Origin: DALYJJ01 sp031969915 | GTDB lineage: Bacteria > Acidobacteriota > Terriglobia > Bryobacterales > Bryobacteraceae | NCBI GenBank assembly: GCA_031969915.1 | Contig: DALYJJ010000040.1 | Location: 1-43,968, forward strand | Reading direction: 5' to 3' | DNA length: 43,968 nucleotides | Shown: positions 32,301-40,331 of the stretch, piece after piece | Layout of the letters: every line of letters starts with the position of its first letter | Position numbering within the stretch: the stretch's first letter is position 1 | Made by a program: the position numbers and the translations under genes | The notes under the pieces: generated by a model | The model's database searches: none | Seen by the model: only the letters and a program-made list of their open reading frames with translations | What the model was told of the DNA's origin: nothing

Positions 32301-34286
32301 CGCCACGCGGCGCCGGCCGAGTTCGTGACGTGGGCTCTGGATCAGATCAACACACAGACTCCCGCTTTCTACCGTGCCAGCGGGACAGGCGACGGGTCCA
32401 GCAACTACCACGGCGTCTATTCGCCGATTCTCGCGGCCACGATGGCTTGGCGGAACTTGTGGGGCGCCGCGGATGTGACCAAGGCCGATGCGCAGTTTGA
32501 CGCCACGCACCTCTGGCTGGCCGGCTGGTCGGTACCGGACCCGAGATACACCAGCCGACAGCGGCGGCTGCTGCCGATTGGCGACGGCGCGTTCCAGCGC
32601 TCAACGCTCAGCGCGATGACAGCGACCCACTTGCTGAATCGTGGGCAGGCCGTCAAAGCGGGGGAGGCGGTTGCGTTCTGGCGAAGCTCAGGAATGCGGT
32701 ATGAGGAGTTCTACTTCCCTGCGGTCCTCATCAATCGCGCAGATGCACCGACATCGCCATTGAGCATCGGGCACCGTTTGCAGGAGCGGGCGTGGACCGG
32801 GCTTCGTTACGGGTGGGACACGGTGAAGGAGACCGTGGTGTTCGTTTACGACGGGGATTTCGCCTCCGTCAACGGAGGCCATGTGTACGATTCGGATACG
32901 GGATCGACGCAGATCTACGCCTTGGGTTCTCCACTCGTGTCTAACGTGCCCAGCAAAGATCCGACGTGGTATTCGACGCTGATGCGCTCGGGCGTCGAGG
33001 TCCCGGAGCTTGCCGGCGGCTACATCAAAGGAACGACGGCGTGGAACGCAAACCAACTGCCGATCAGCGATGCTTCGAACGGCCACGATACCGGACTGGA
33101 TCGCGCGTACAAGCGGAACCTGGGAATCGACCAACGGGACTTCGGAGGGTTCACGAAATCGGCGTTCACGCAAGCGAGATACCTGAGCACGCAGGGGCTC
33201 TACAAACTTCAGCGCACGTACCTGATCTATCCCAACGATTCGTTCCCGATCATCTATCAGACCAACACATACAGCGGGACGGGGGCGGCGACCGCCAAGG
33301 TGATGCAGTGGAACTTCCCAATGACCGAAGGGACGAGCGTGACGCTGCCCGACGCGTCCGTGGTGACTCCTACGGTGAAGGCCTATGCGGCCGGCTCTCT
33401 GCCGTCCACATCGGCCGACTCGCCGCCCGCGAGCGATGAGCATTCGCTGCCGGCCGGCCTGAATCGCTACCGCTTCACAGGGACCACGCACGGGGCGAAT
33501 TACGAGCCCGCGCTCAACTGCGCGTCGAACTGCGGCGTCGATACCGACTTCTACATCGTGGGCAACAGTGGCGATGCGGCGTTGTTCTCCAGCGTGAGGA
33601 TCCGGCAGACCTACGATTCGCCCGGCGTCGATTCGACTTACTACGGCATCCGGTACCGGGCGACCGGCCCAACCGGGTTTCTCTGGCTGCCCCGCCGCAA
33701 GGGGCAGAGCCCGCCGGATTCGGTGACGCAGGAAGCGTGCGGGATTCAGGTGGTGCGTGGTTCCGCCATCACGTGCTTCAATGATTCCCGCATGACGCAT
33801 AGCGATGGATCCACGACAGCTCTCACGGCCTTTGGCGGCAGCGCGGTGTCATTCGGGGGAATGACCATATCCGGCGGACCTGGCGAGTTGGTGAAGAACG
33901 CAAGCGGTGCGATCACGGCATCCATCGGGGGGCTGATCGGTTCTGAGCGAACGTTGCAGTTGGGCGCCAGCTATTGGCCCAATATCGCGCTGACGAAGAG
34001 TGGGAGTGATTGGAAGGTTTTCCACGAGGGATCCACGGCGCAGACCGTTACGGTACAGTTCAGCACGACGCCGGTAACCCTGCGTGCCGTACCGTTCACG
34101 CTGTCAGCCCCAGCAGGGGCGACCGGAGTCGCGATTGCCTGGGGAGGATCGCAGGCCCAGATCTGGGCGCCCTGCGCAGCGGGGAGTTGCAGCGTGACCA
34201 TCCACAGTCCGCTCGGCGACCACAATTACACGTACGCATTCCACGGCGTTCGGGGCGGCGGTGGGGGCGCCTACAGAGTGGAGTGA
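29331..34286 (+). CDS. Giant secreted modular protein with polysaccharide-lyase-like half
   Basis: A 1651-aa exported protein (MERTAVRASLTIFLTCFGVAHAQ). GGAG precedes ATG 29331, inside the upstream gene. The N-terminal ~640 residues include three HGL-x-GD-type beta modules common in phage tails: near 198 (HGLQTGDPVVL...RYWVIRDDAHQFGVAT), near 330 (NHGLANGDAVGL) and near 570-610 (NTQYTLGTPQADG...SGTHEITWG). From about 790-1150 it is helix-rich and aromatic. A beta-rich C-terminal part with NGGHVYDSDTGSTQIYALG (H1184) resembles the His-Asp strand region of heparinase II/III-type lyases, though I see no full active site. It overlaps the convergent asnB by 16 bp. Surface glycan depolymerase is a hypothesis only. 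Confidence 0.6.
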   Translation: MERTAVRASLTIFLTCFGVAHAQTPIATFTATESFGVPHTAQVIEFAWATPQPTRYSTHSVVDDAGVQVPWQQTPDGKILVHTHLGRSTVHYQFRAAAYGKTHWAPAGVANVGIYEGMAITRASTCDGVSGGAPYYVMAHPSNNRASDGPAIDWYFPFRLSASVGGSPIYMTQPCEEDYEIYGAAFDGASNRIVWGSHGLQTGDPVVLTAYTGSFPAEVTAGTRYWVIRDDAHQFGVATSHANALAGTRIDFSASSARVDVAVSKVFTLQSGVATSPAALSGGVSYDPSNAAYYQVTNGITGFRVHKPGATASVTVSGSGATRTVAWNNHGLANGDAVGLSDCAGSSGMNNGYVVSSVSSNAFNITIPAIVGGSIPNPSSCTAQAHTDRFPMRAQRWKNGTWAENTAKLYTINTSTCGEVLGDECSIVGSGSMTYRLAAKSARYTVLESGPLRTSVAVEYSYRKPGYWNNVRNKFISGPGEGDYRLILTLDRGRYAIQVDQSTSMFLRWYADYRTGGYLSPTRVSFRAAGSNSAAAGRLVGVAKATFTADVANNRILPSVPKFTGQIVMVRSSGALPSPLQPNTQYTLGTPQADGSLSINGVTLSDAGSGTHEITWGNATGSVATADYAGEDIGGQSWNQYAYRNSSHTAFLEVGPLANDMLPTSSIDVGASGFCYGLGYRAESGCLGDSNFLYDAGGAGSTPVLGMLIGRMEKWDFANKSLAYYKNQAGNTGVPPFDSSSTEQIGISYTAPSDYNGAVSSGRWTHSFSLFVAEKSDMTFADNPQNRWSLSRARSRFDAEGAISRGFGAEFFVRAAAIADPPGGWKPPFFPVAAWDSMVAAIRNVSEPSPEAGYASYYDWLLAKNTGVSDEIIQVIRRVATVESLLQTVSASAQFFAFANTELPDPGAAYLSGTTGSRALLDSTLRSYAVLLIDDATAEQKTRAKRWLGLLMSMSLNNGFQPLQETSQYLGNTNQVEENRFSRVGVTALLRHAAPAEFVTWALDQINTQTPAFYRASGTGDGSSNYHGVYSPILAATMAWRNLWGAADVTKADAQFDATHLWLAGWSVPDPRYTSRQRRLLPIGDGAFQRSTLSAMTATHLLNRGQAVKAGEAVAFWRSSGMRYEEFYFPAVLINRADAPTSPLSIGHRLQERAWTGLRYGWDTVKETVVFVYDGDFASVNGGHVYDSDTGSTQIYALGSPLVSNVPSKDPTWYSTLMRSGVEVPELAGGYIKGTTAWNANQLPISDASNGHDTGLDRAYKRNLGIDQRDFGGFTKSAFTQARYLSTQGLYKLQRTYLIYPNDSFPIIYQTNTYSGTGAATAKVMQWNFPMTEGTSVTLPDASVVTPTVKAYAAGSLPSTSADSPPASDEHSLPAGLNRYRFTGTTHGANYEPALNCASNCGVDTDFYIVGNSGDAALFSSVRIRQTYDSPGVDSTYYGIRYRATGPTGFLWLPRRKGQSPPDSVTQEACGIQVVRGSAITCFNDSRMTHSDGSTTALTAFGGSAVSFGGMTISGGPGELVKNASGAITASIGGLIGSERTLQLGASYWPNIALTKSGSDWKVFHEGSTAQTVTVQFSTTPVTLRAVPFTLSAPAGATGVAIAWGGSQAQIWAPCAAGSCSVTIHSPLGDHNYTYAFHGVRGGGGGAYRVE

Positions 34287-36187
34287 CCGTACCGTGCGGC
34301 TTCGCGTCCGCCGGTGATAAACAACGATCCCCAGAGCTGGAGGTTGAGGAGGCGCCACAGCCGGTCTGTGGCGTCCTGACGGCCACCGGCGTGGGCGTCC
34401 AGGAGCGCGGCGACGGCGTCGAGATCGAGGAAGCTGGCCAGCAGGCCGTCCTTATCGAGAAGAGCGGTCGACACCGCACCGAGACGGGCGGGATTGCACA
34501 ACCATGCTCTCAACGGAGTCGGGAAGCCCTTCTTGGGGCCCCAGACGATCTCGTGCGGCAACAGATCCTCGACGACGCGTTTGAAGAGGAGCTTACCCTT
34601 TCCGGAGTGCAGCTTGAGGTTGCCTGGAACACGGGACGCAAACTCCACGAGCGTGTGGTCGAGGAGCGGAACCCGGCTCTCGATGGAGCAGGCCATGCTC
34701 ATCTGGTCCTGCTTCATCAGGAGTTCGACCAAGTAGGTTTTCTGATCGGCGTACAGCAACCTCTGCAGGGCTGGGGCACCCGGATGGCGCGCCCAATGCC
34801 GCTGGAACGCTGAGTAACTCGGGCCCTCCACACCCAGCGCGGCGAGCTGGCGCTGGTCAAACGCTCCCAGGAAGTTATCCAGATAGAGCGACTCGACGGT
34901 CGCTTCTCTCGCGACAAAAGTGTGACCGAGCTTGCGGCGGAGATCCGGCGATACGACAGCGCCCTCCGCAAGGCCTTTGGCGGCTCGGCGGAAAAGCGAG
35001 GGGAACCGGCCCCAAAGGGTTGCGGCGCGCCATTGCCTGAGGAACAAGCCGTATCGCGAGTATCCGGCGAAGATCTCGTCGCTTCCCTCTCCGGTCAGTA
35101 CAACTTTGACTTCCTGTGAGGCCAATCGAGAGACGACGAACAGAGAGACACTGGACGGCCAGCAGATGGGCTCGTCTTCATGCCAGATCAGGCGTGGCAG
35201 AAGGTCGAAAAACTCATCGGGGCCGAGCTGGACTTCGTGGTGGTCCGTACCCAGGGCTTCGGCTGTCCGTCTTGCGTTGGGGAGTTCGCTGTAGGCCGCT
35301 TCCCGGTAGCCCACCGAGAAGCTCTTGACGCGATCCGGAACCATGCCTTTCATGAGCGCGGCGATCGCACCGGAGTCCACGCCGCCACTCAGAAAGACGC
35401 CCAGCGGCACGTCGCTCATCAAGCGCATGCGGACGGTCTCTTCCAGGCGCCGGCGGCAGTCGGCGATCCACTCCTCTTCGCTCCGTTCCTCCACCACGCC
35501 CGGAGCGGGCGGATCCCAGTACTGCCGGGTCTCGATCGCGAGGCGATCGCCGGCGGCGCTGATCGTCATCCAATGTCCGGGCATCAGCTTCCGGATGCCG
35601 CTGAACATGGTTTCCTCACCGGCGCGGTAGCCCAGGGCCAGATACTCGGCCAGTCCCTCCCGATCGAACGAGGGCGTGATGAGGGGATGCTCGAGCAGGG
35701 CCTTGATCTCCGAGGCAAAGGCAAACACGCGCCCGTCGGACCACCAGTAGAACGGCTTGATACCGAGCCGGTCCCTGGCGCAGAAGAGTTGGCGCCGTCC
35801 GGCATCCCAAATCGCGAACGCGAACATACCGCGAAACAATTGCAGACACTCGGGGCCGTGTTGTTCGAAGGCGTGGAGGATAGTCTCGGTATCCGTGCGG
35901 CTGTGATATCGATGTCCAGCCGCTTCCAGCCCCGGACGAAGCGAGGCGTGATTGAAGATCTCGCCGTTAAACGCGATCCAGCGCGATTCGTCTTCATTGG
36001 CCATGGGCTGGTGGCCGGCGGAAGAGAGGTCGACGATGCTCAACCGGCGGTGCCCCAGAGCGGCGCAGCGATCATGAAAGAGACCGCTATCGTCCGGACC
36101 TCGATGGCGAATGGCGCCGGACATACGCAGGACCACCGCGGCATCGGGGGGGCCCACGGCGGATACGATGCCGGCTATGCCGCACAC
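34271..36187 (-). CDS. asnB: AsnB-type glutamine-dependent amidotransferase
   Basis: A 638-aa asparagine-synthase-like enzyme. GTG 36187 puts Cys at position 2 (CGIAGIVS), the N-terminal nucleophile of class II glutaminase domains; longer readings would bury it. RHRGPDDSG, FNGEIFNH, RTDTETILHAFE and LFCARDRLGIKPFYW complete the glutaminase. The synthase half has the PP-loop SGGVDS at 267-272 and GEGSDEIFAGY. GAGGTGA serves as ribosome binding site at the end of the upstream polymerase gene. In polysaccharide loci such enzymes commonly amidate sugar carboxylates rather than make asparagine; with the polymerase and heparinase-like genes upstream this is likely here, but unproven. It overlaps the convergent giant gene by 16 bp. 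Confidence 0.9.
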   Translation of the reverse strand: MCGIAGIVSAVGPPDAAVVLRMSGAIRHRGPDDSGLFHDRCAALGHRRLSIVDLSSAGHQPMANEDESRWIAFNGEIFNHASLRPGLEAAGHRYHSRTDTETILHAFEQHGPECLQLFRGMFAFAIWDAGRRQLFCARDRLGIKPFYWWSDGRVFAFASEIKALLEHPLITPSFDREGLAEYLALGYRAGEETMFSGIRKLMPGHWMTISAAGDRLAIETRQYWDPPAPGVVEERSEEEWIADCRRRLEETVRMRLMSDVPLGVFLSGGVDSGAIAALMKGMVPDRVKSFSVGYREAAYSELPNARRTAEALGTDHHEVQLGPDEFFDLLPRLIWHEDEPICWPSSVSLFVVSRLASQEVKVVLTGEGSDEIFAGYSRYGLFLRQWRAATLWGRFPSLFRRAAKGLAEGAVVSPDLRRKLGHTFVAREATVESLYLDNFLGAFDQRQLAALGVEGPSYSAFQRHWARHPGAPALQRLLYADQKTYLVELLMKQDQMSMACSIESRVPLLDHTLVEFASRVPGNLKLHSGKGKLLFKRVVEDLLPHEIVWGPKKGFPTPLRAWLCNPARLGAVSTALLDKDGLLASFLDLDAVAALLDAHAGGRQDATDRLWRLLNLQLWGSLFITGGREAARYGHSTL

Positions 36188-36191
36188 GGCA

Positions 36192-37526
36192 TCACCTCGG
36201 TGCGGCCAGCGGTGCGGCGGCCAGTTCCTGGGCGTGCCGCGCCGCCACCCGCTCCAACGCAACGGCCAGTCCGGCGAGCGTGAAGACCTGATACCCGTAG
36301 GCGATGCTGAGGAACATGCCGAACACGCAGAAGCTCACGAACGACATTCTGATCGCGACCGCGGCTCGCCGGATCGAAACGGAGACCGGGTGCGCGGAAC
36401 CGGCGTGCAACCTCTCCGCCGAACGCAGGGCGCGAAACGCAGCCAGAATCGCCAGCAGATAGAAAACCAGGGCGGGAATGCCGCACTCGCTCGACACCTG
36501 CGTATAGAGGTTGTGGGTCACGCGCCAGGCAGACCACTCCGGGCGATCCTCTTGCTTCTCCTGGCTGGTGGCCAAAGGGAACATGCCGGGCCCCACACCG
36601 AACACGGGGTGTTCGCCGGTGAGAATCAGGCTCTGCTTGAACAGTTGACGCCGGTTCATGGTGGAGCCGACGGCGTCCCCGACCTCCTCAGAGCCTTCTT
36701 CGTAGGTGACGTAGCGCTCTTTCAGCTTGTCAGGCAGAAACGCGCCCAAAGTGACGACGGCCAGCACGGCCAGGGCAAGGAGCTTGACCTTTGCCGGAAA
36801 CGAGGCCCTCAGGAACAGCAGCAGGAAGAGCACTCCGGAGGTGACAAACATCGCTCGGGAACCGGTGCGCGCCAAAGCGACGGCAACCGGAATCACCGCC
36901 AGCGCGACAGCCGCACGACGGAACGGTTTGTCCTTCCACTCCAGGAAACTGAAGATCAGGAAGGGCAGGCCCATGAGCAGAATCTGCGCGATATCGTTTG
37001 CGTTGCCGAAGGTGCCTTGTTCCATCATCAACCGTTCGTTCACGGTCTCGCCGCTGGCCCACGAGAAAACGGCGAAGAGAGTGGCGGACACCGCCAAGGT
37101 GGTGAGGATGCTCCGCAAGTGCTGTATGGAGGTGGAGAGGCCGCCCACCGCAACAAACATCGCCGCAGCGTAGAGCGTATTCACCAGCACCTGAACGCTG
37201 CCGCCACGATAGAGGCTGAAGGGAATCGCGACCACCATCCAAAAAAGGAACCCGGCGAAACAGAGCGCGACGCGATGGCCGATCGCGCGTTGCACGCCTC
37301 CCACCAGGAGCGTCAGCACCACGGTCAACAGGAAAAAAATAGCAGGCAAGCGCAAACCGGTGAGCACGAAATCCGTGGGACGCGCGTAGAGAATGAAGAG
37401 ATAAACCAAGAAAACGCGGAGCGCGAGGCTCTGGCCGGTGTTGTCGGCGGACGAAACGAGAGAGGCCACCCCGGGCCCGGCCAGGACCGGCGGCGCCGCC
37501 ACTCCAATGGGGCCGCGAGGGTTCAT
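36192..37526 (-). CDS. O-antigen ligase/polymerase family membrane protein
   Basis: A 444-aa inner-membrane protein with about eleven hydrophobic segments and a periplasmic loop carrying GSRAMF and HPVFGVGPGMFP...HNLYTQVSSECGIPALVFYLLAI, the Wzy_C/O-antigen-ligase signature. It probably polymerises or ligates lipid-linked repeat units of an exopolysaccharide or O-antigen. A long loop (about residues 265-330, KERYVTYEEGSEEVGDAVGSTMNRRQLF) holds the putative active Arg and Glu residues. It is the middle gene of heparinase-like, polymerase, asnB; its ATG overlaps the heparinase stop by 4 bp and its stop precedes the asnB GTG by 4 bp. Whether it is a ligase or Wzy-type polymerase cannot be decided. 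Confidence 0.85.
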   Translation of the reverse strand: MNPRGPIGVAAPPVLAGPGVASLVSSADNTGQSLALRVFLVYLFILYARPTDFVLTGLRLPAIFFLLTVVLTLLVGGVQRAIGHRVALCFAGFLFWMVVAIPFSLYRGGSVQVLVNTLYAAAMFVAVGGLSTSIQHLRSILTTLAVSATLFAVFSWASGETVNERLMMEQGTFGNANDIAQILLMGLPFLIFSFLEWKDKPFRRAAVALAVIPVAVALARTGSRAMFVTSGVLFLLLFLRASFPAKVKLLALAVLAVVTLGAFLPDKLKERYVTYEEGSEEVGDAVGSTMNRRQLFKQSLILTGEHPVFGVGPGMFPLATSQEKQEDRPEWSAWRVTHNLYTQVSSECGIPALVFYLLAILAAFRALRSAERLHAGSAHPVSVSIRRAAVAIRMSFVSFCVFGMFLSIAYGYQVFTLAGLAVALERVAARHAQELAAAPLAAPR

Positions 37527-39229
37527 CTCGACTCCCCGATTATAGCGGGCGCCCCTGGGGCCTCTCGCATCCCGAGCAGAGACATCCTGGTGATCAAGCG
37601 ATACGGTAGTTGGAACCGCCCGGCGGCGACGATCACCGGCGCCGGCCTTTTGGTTCCGAAACCCGTGGATCTCCAGCCGAATTCCCCGCCCTCCTGGAGT
37701 TCGGCGGCAACGGACGTTTCGATGCGAAGCCGGCCGCCGGTCTCAAATACGGATTCGGACCGTGCCGTCGTCGTCAGGCCACAGTGCCAGAAGAGTTCGA
37801 GCAGATGCTCCCCCGGAGGACCCTCGATCTCGTCGGAAACGACAATCGAGGCCGGCTTCTCAAAGACCACGGTTCGCCGATGAACAAAGCCGCCGTAGCG
37901 GCATTCGGCGGTGAGCCGGTCCTCCGCCGCTCCGGGAAGCCACTGCGTGACCGCGACGTCCGCTTTGTTCCGCCATCGAAACGGGCCGGCGGACTCGGCC
38001 TGGTCCCTTCCCGCAATGCGCACGGTGTTGTGAAAAGCGGAGCCGCGGAACGCCTCACGCCAGCGAAGATCGCCCACGTAGGTAAAGGTGCCGGCATCCA
38101 CCAGAAGTTCTTCCCCTTCGTGCGACAGAAGAAGGCTGAGGCAATCGGAGTGGCTATGCCCGGCGCTTCCTTCGGCGAACGGTCCGGCATCCACGAGCAA
38201 GCGTGTGTGCCCGTCGACCATCAACACCAGGCCGGAGGGATCGAGCAAGCGGCTCACGCTTGGGGCCGCCGCGCGGGGCCGCGGCAGCGCCGGGTAGAGC
38301 GCGCCACCGTCGTCGTCGCCGAGCCGTGGAGGAACCGGCGGCGCGCCTTCGATCGCGGCGAGGAACTGCGCCATGCGAACCACCAGATCCGGCAACGCCT
38401 CGCCGCGGAGATGATAATGCAGCGCGAAGAAATCGAGCGCGTAACCCTGGTAGTAACTGGACAGTTCGAAGTAGCTGCCATCGGCCCGCACCTTCTCAGC
38501 CAGGTGGCGGTCCACGATCGCCGCGCCAAGGCTCCGCCATCGTGCCGCGCGCGGCCACGACGGGTACAGCGCCCCGAGCAGATGGAGCGCCACGGCTTCG
38601 CCCAACAGGTGGGTGTTCGGCGAGAAGTAGACGGAGAGGTTGTTCTCCAGGTACACGCCATGTGCGTGGAGTGCGCGTAGAAAGGCGGCGCGAAAATCGG
38701 CGCCCAAGCCGGCGCCGGCGAACGCGTCGACGGCCGTCCAGGAGATCGCACGGAAAGCAACTTCGAGAGCGCTGGTCCAGTTGATTCCCCCCAACCAGGG
38801 ATTCTGCGCGAACCAACCGGTCCATTGGCGGGCAATCTCATCGAGGCAACGGCGGTCGCCAGTGTGCGCGAAGGCCTCAGCGAGCTGGACCCAATGCTGG
38901 TGGCGGTTCGGCTCCCAAACGTTCTTGTGGTCGCCGGCCTGGGCGAAGTCCAAATATGGCACCCGGCGGAAGTAGACGGCCGGAGTTTCCCGCCCGTTCA
39001 GCGGGTCGCGCCGCCATTGAAAGCCGGGGCCTAGCGTGATCGGCGAGCCGAACAGCCGGAACCGCGATTGGAGCAAGTCCTCGTGAAGGTCAAGGGCAAT
39101 GGCCGCCGGGGGCCGCCACGGCGCGGGCGGAGGGGGAAGCGAAGGAAGCGCGGGCAGGCCGGTAGCGTAGCGCCACAGGTTCGCCGCCTCCTGGCGCAGC
39201 CGGAACATCAACTCAGACGCGCTTCGCAT
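37523..39229 (-). CDS. Heparinase II/III family protein
   Basis: A 568-aa protein with an (alpha/alpha) toroid N-terminal domain (WEPNRHQHWVQLAEAFAHTGDRRCLDEIARQWTGWFAQNPWLGGINWTSALEVAFR and NNLSVYFSPNTHLLGEAVAL) and a C-terminal beta-sandwich with the heparinase motif GHSHSDCLSLLLSHEGEELLVDAGTFTYVG followed by FHNTVRIAGRDQ. Members of polysaccharide-biosynthesis loci probably trim or process the polymer rather than feed on it. No obvious signal peptide is visible. It begins the operon heparinase-polymerase-asnB and is divergent from wecB, 25 bp away, so a compact shared promoter lies between. Later ATG (M8) is an alternative start. Substrate unknown. Confidence 0.85.
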   Translation of the reverse strand: MRSASELMFRLRQEAANLWRYATGLPALPSLPPPPAPWRPPAAIALDLHEDLLQSRFRLFGSPITLGPGFQWRRDPLNGRETPAVYFRRVPYLDFAQAGDHKNVWEPNRHQHWVQLAEAFAHTGDRRCLDEIARQWTGWFAQNPWLGGINWTSALEVAFRAISWTAVDAFAGAGLGADFRAAFLRALHAHGVYLENNLSVYFSPNTHLLGEAVALHLLGALYPSWPRAARWRSLGAAIVDRHLAEKVRADGSYFELSSYYQGYALDFFALHYHLRGEALPDLVVRMAQFLAAIEGAPPVPPRLGDDDGGALYPALPRPRAAAPSVSRLLDPSGLVLMVDGHTRLLVDAGPFAEGSAGHSHSDCLSLLLSHEGEELLVDAGTFTYVGDLRWREAFRGSAFHNTVRIAGRDQAESAGPFRWRNKADVAVTQWLPGAAEDRLTAECRYGGFVHRRTVVFEKPASIVVSDEIEGPPGEHLLELFWHCGLTTTARSESVFETGGRLRIETSVAAELQEGGEFGWRSTGFGTKRPAPVIVAAGRFQLPYRLITRMSLLGMREAPGAPAIIGESR

Positions 39230-39254
39230 GCCTTACGGTAGTATCGGAGGCCGA

Positions 39255-40331
39255 ATGAAGATCCTTCACGTCGTAGGCGCGCGACCGAACTTCATGAAGG
39301 TTGCACCGCTGGTTCACGAACTGGCGAACCGGGGCGGCTGCGAACAATTGCTGGTCCACACCGGACAACATTATGACGAGAAAATGTCCGATGTCTTCTT
39401 TCGCGATCTTGGGATGCCGCAGCCGGACCTGAATCTGGAAGTCGGTTCCGGAACTCACGCCGCGCAGACCGCGCAGATCATGATACGGTTCGAGCCGGTG
39501 CTGATCGAACGCCGGCCGGACTGGGTGGTGGCGCCGGGAGACGTCAACTCGACACTGGCCTGCGCACTGGTGGCGGCGAAGCTCGGCGTGCCGGTGGCGC
39601 ACGTGGAGGCGGGCCTGCGATCGTTCGACCGCACGATGCCCGAAGAGATCAACCGGGTGCTCACCGACCAGATCAGCGATCTTCTGCTCACGCCGTCGGC
39701 CGATGCGAACCGGAACTTGGAGCGGGAGGGAGTCGCCTCTTCGAAGATCTGCCTGGTCGGCAACTTGATGATCGATACGCTGGTGCGGCTCCTGCCGAAG
39801 GCGGAAGAGGGTTGGCCGGAGGTGCGCGCGAAACTGGGGATTGACGGAGCGTATGGCTTGCTGACCCTGCACCGTCCGTCGAACGTCGATCATCCCGAGG
39901 TCCTCGGGCCGTTGATCGCTGAATTGAATCGCGTCGCCGACGGCATCCCCCTGGTGTTCCCGGTTCACCCCCGCACGGCGCAGCGGCTGTCCGGCGTCTC
40001 CGCGCGGATCCGGCTGGTCGAACCGCTGGGCTACGTCGAATTCCTCGCGGCGCAGCGTCACGCCGCTTTGGTGATTACGGATTCGGGCGGCATTCAGGAG
40101 GAGACCACTTATCTCGGCGTACCCTGCCTGACGATGCGCGAGAACACGGAGCGGCCGGTGACGATCACCCACGGAACGAACCGCCTCGTGCGGAGCATCG
40201 AAGATCTGGCTGCCGCTGCGGAAGCAGCGCTGGCGCACGGAACCAAGCCCGGCCCGATTCCTTATTGGGACGGCCACGCCGCGGTGCGCGCCGCCGACGC
40301 GCTGCTCTCACTGGGTCCGGAACGAGGCTGA
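39255..40331 (+). CDS. wecB: Non-hydrolyzing UDP-N-acetylglucosamine 2-epimerase
   Basis: A 358-aa WecB-family enzyme that converts UDP-GlcNAc to UDP-ManNAc in the cytoplasm, feeding ManNAc-type sugars into surface polysaccharide. Motifs in order: VVGARPNFMKVAPL, HTGQHYDEKMSDVFF, PDLNLEVGSGTHAAQTAQIM, GDVNSTLACAL, HVEAGLRSFDRTMPEEINR, TLHRPSNVD, FPVHPRTAQR, VITDSGGIQEETTYLG and RENTERPVT, all intact and of normal length. ATG 39255 preceded by CGGAGG is preferred over ATG 39228. It is divergent from the heparinase gene and its stop overlaps the convergent beta-helix gene by 24 bp. The polysaccharide made here is not known. Confidence 0.93.
   Translation: MKILHVVGARPNFMKVAPLVHELANRGGCEQLLVHTGQHYDEKMSDVFFRDLGMPQPDLNLEVGSGTHAAQTAQIMIRFEPVLIERRPDWVVAPGDVNSTLACALVAAKLGVPVAHVEAGLRSFDRTMPEEINRVLTDQISDLLLTPSADANRNLEREGVASSKICLVGNLMIDTLVRLLPKAEEGWPEVRAKLGIDGAYGLLTLHRPSNVDHPEVLGPLIAELNRVADGIPLVFPVHPRTAQRLSGVSARIRLVEPLGYVEFLAAQRHAALVITDSGGIQEETTYLGVPCLTMRENTERPVTITHGTNRLVRSIEDLAAAAEAALAHGTKPGPIPYWDGHAAVRAADALLSLGPERG

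Noticed and set aside
26387..34286. Prophage remnant
   Set aside because: Tail-like modules are present, but no terminase, portal, capsid, integrase or att sites, and all three genes have Sec signals. It is kept as a finding instead of a prophage call.
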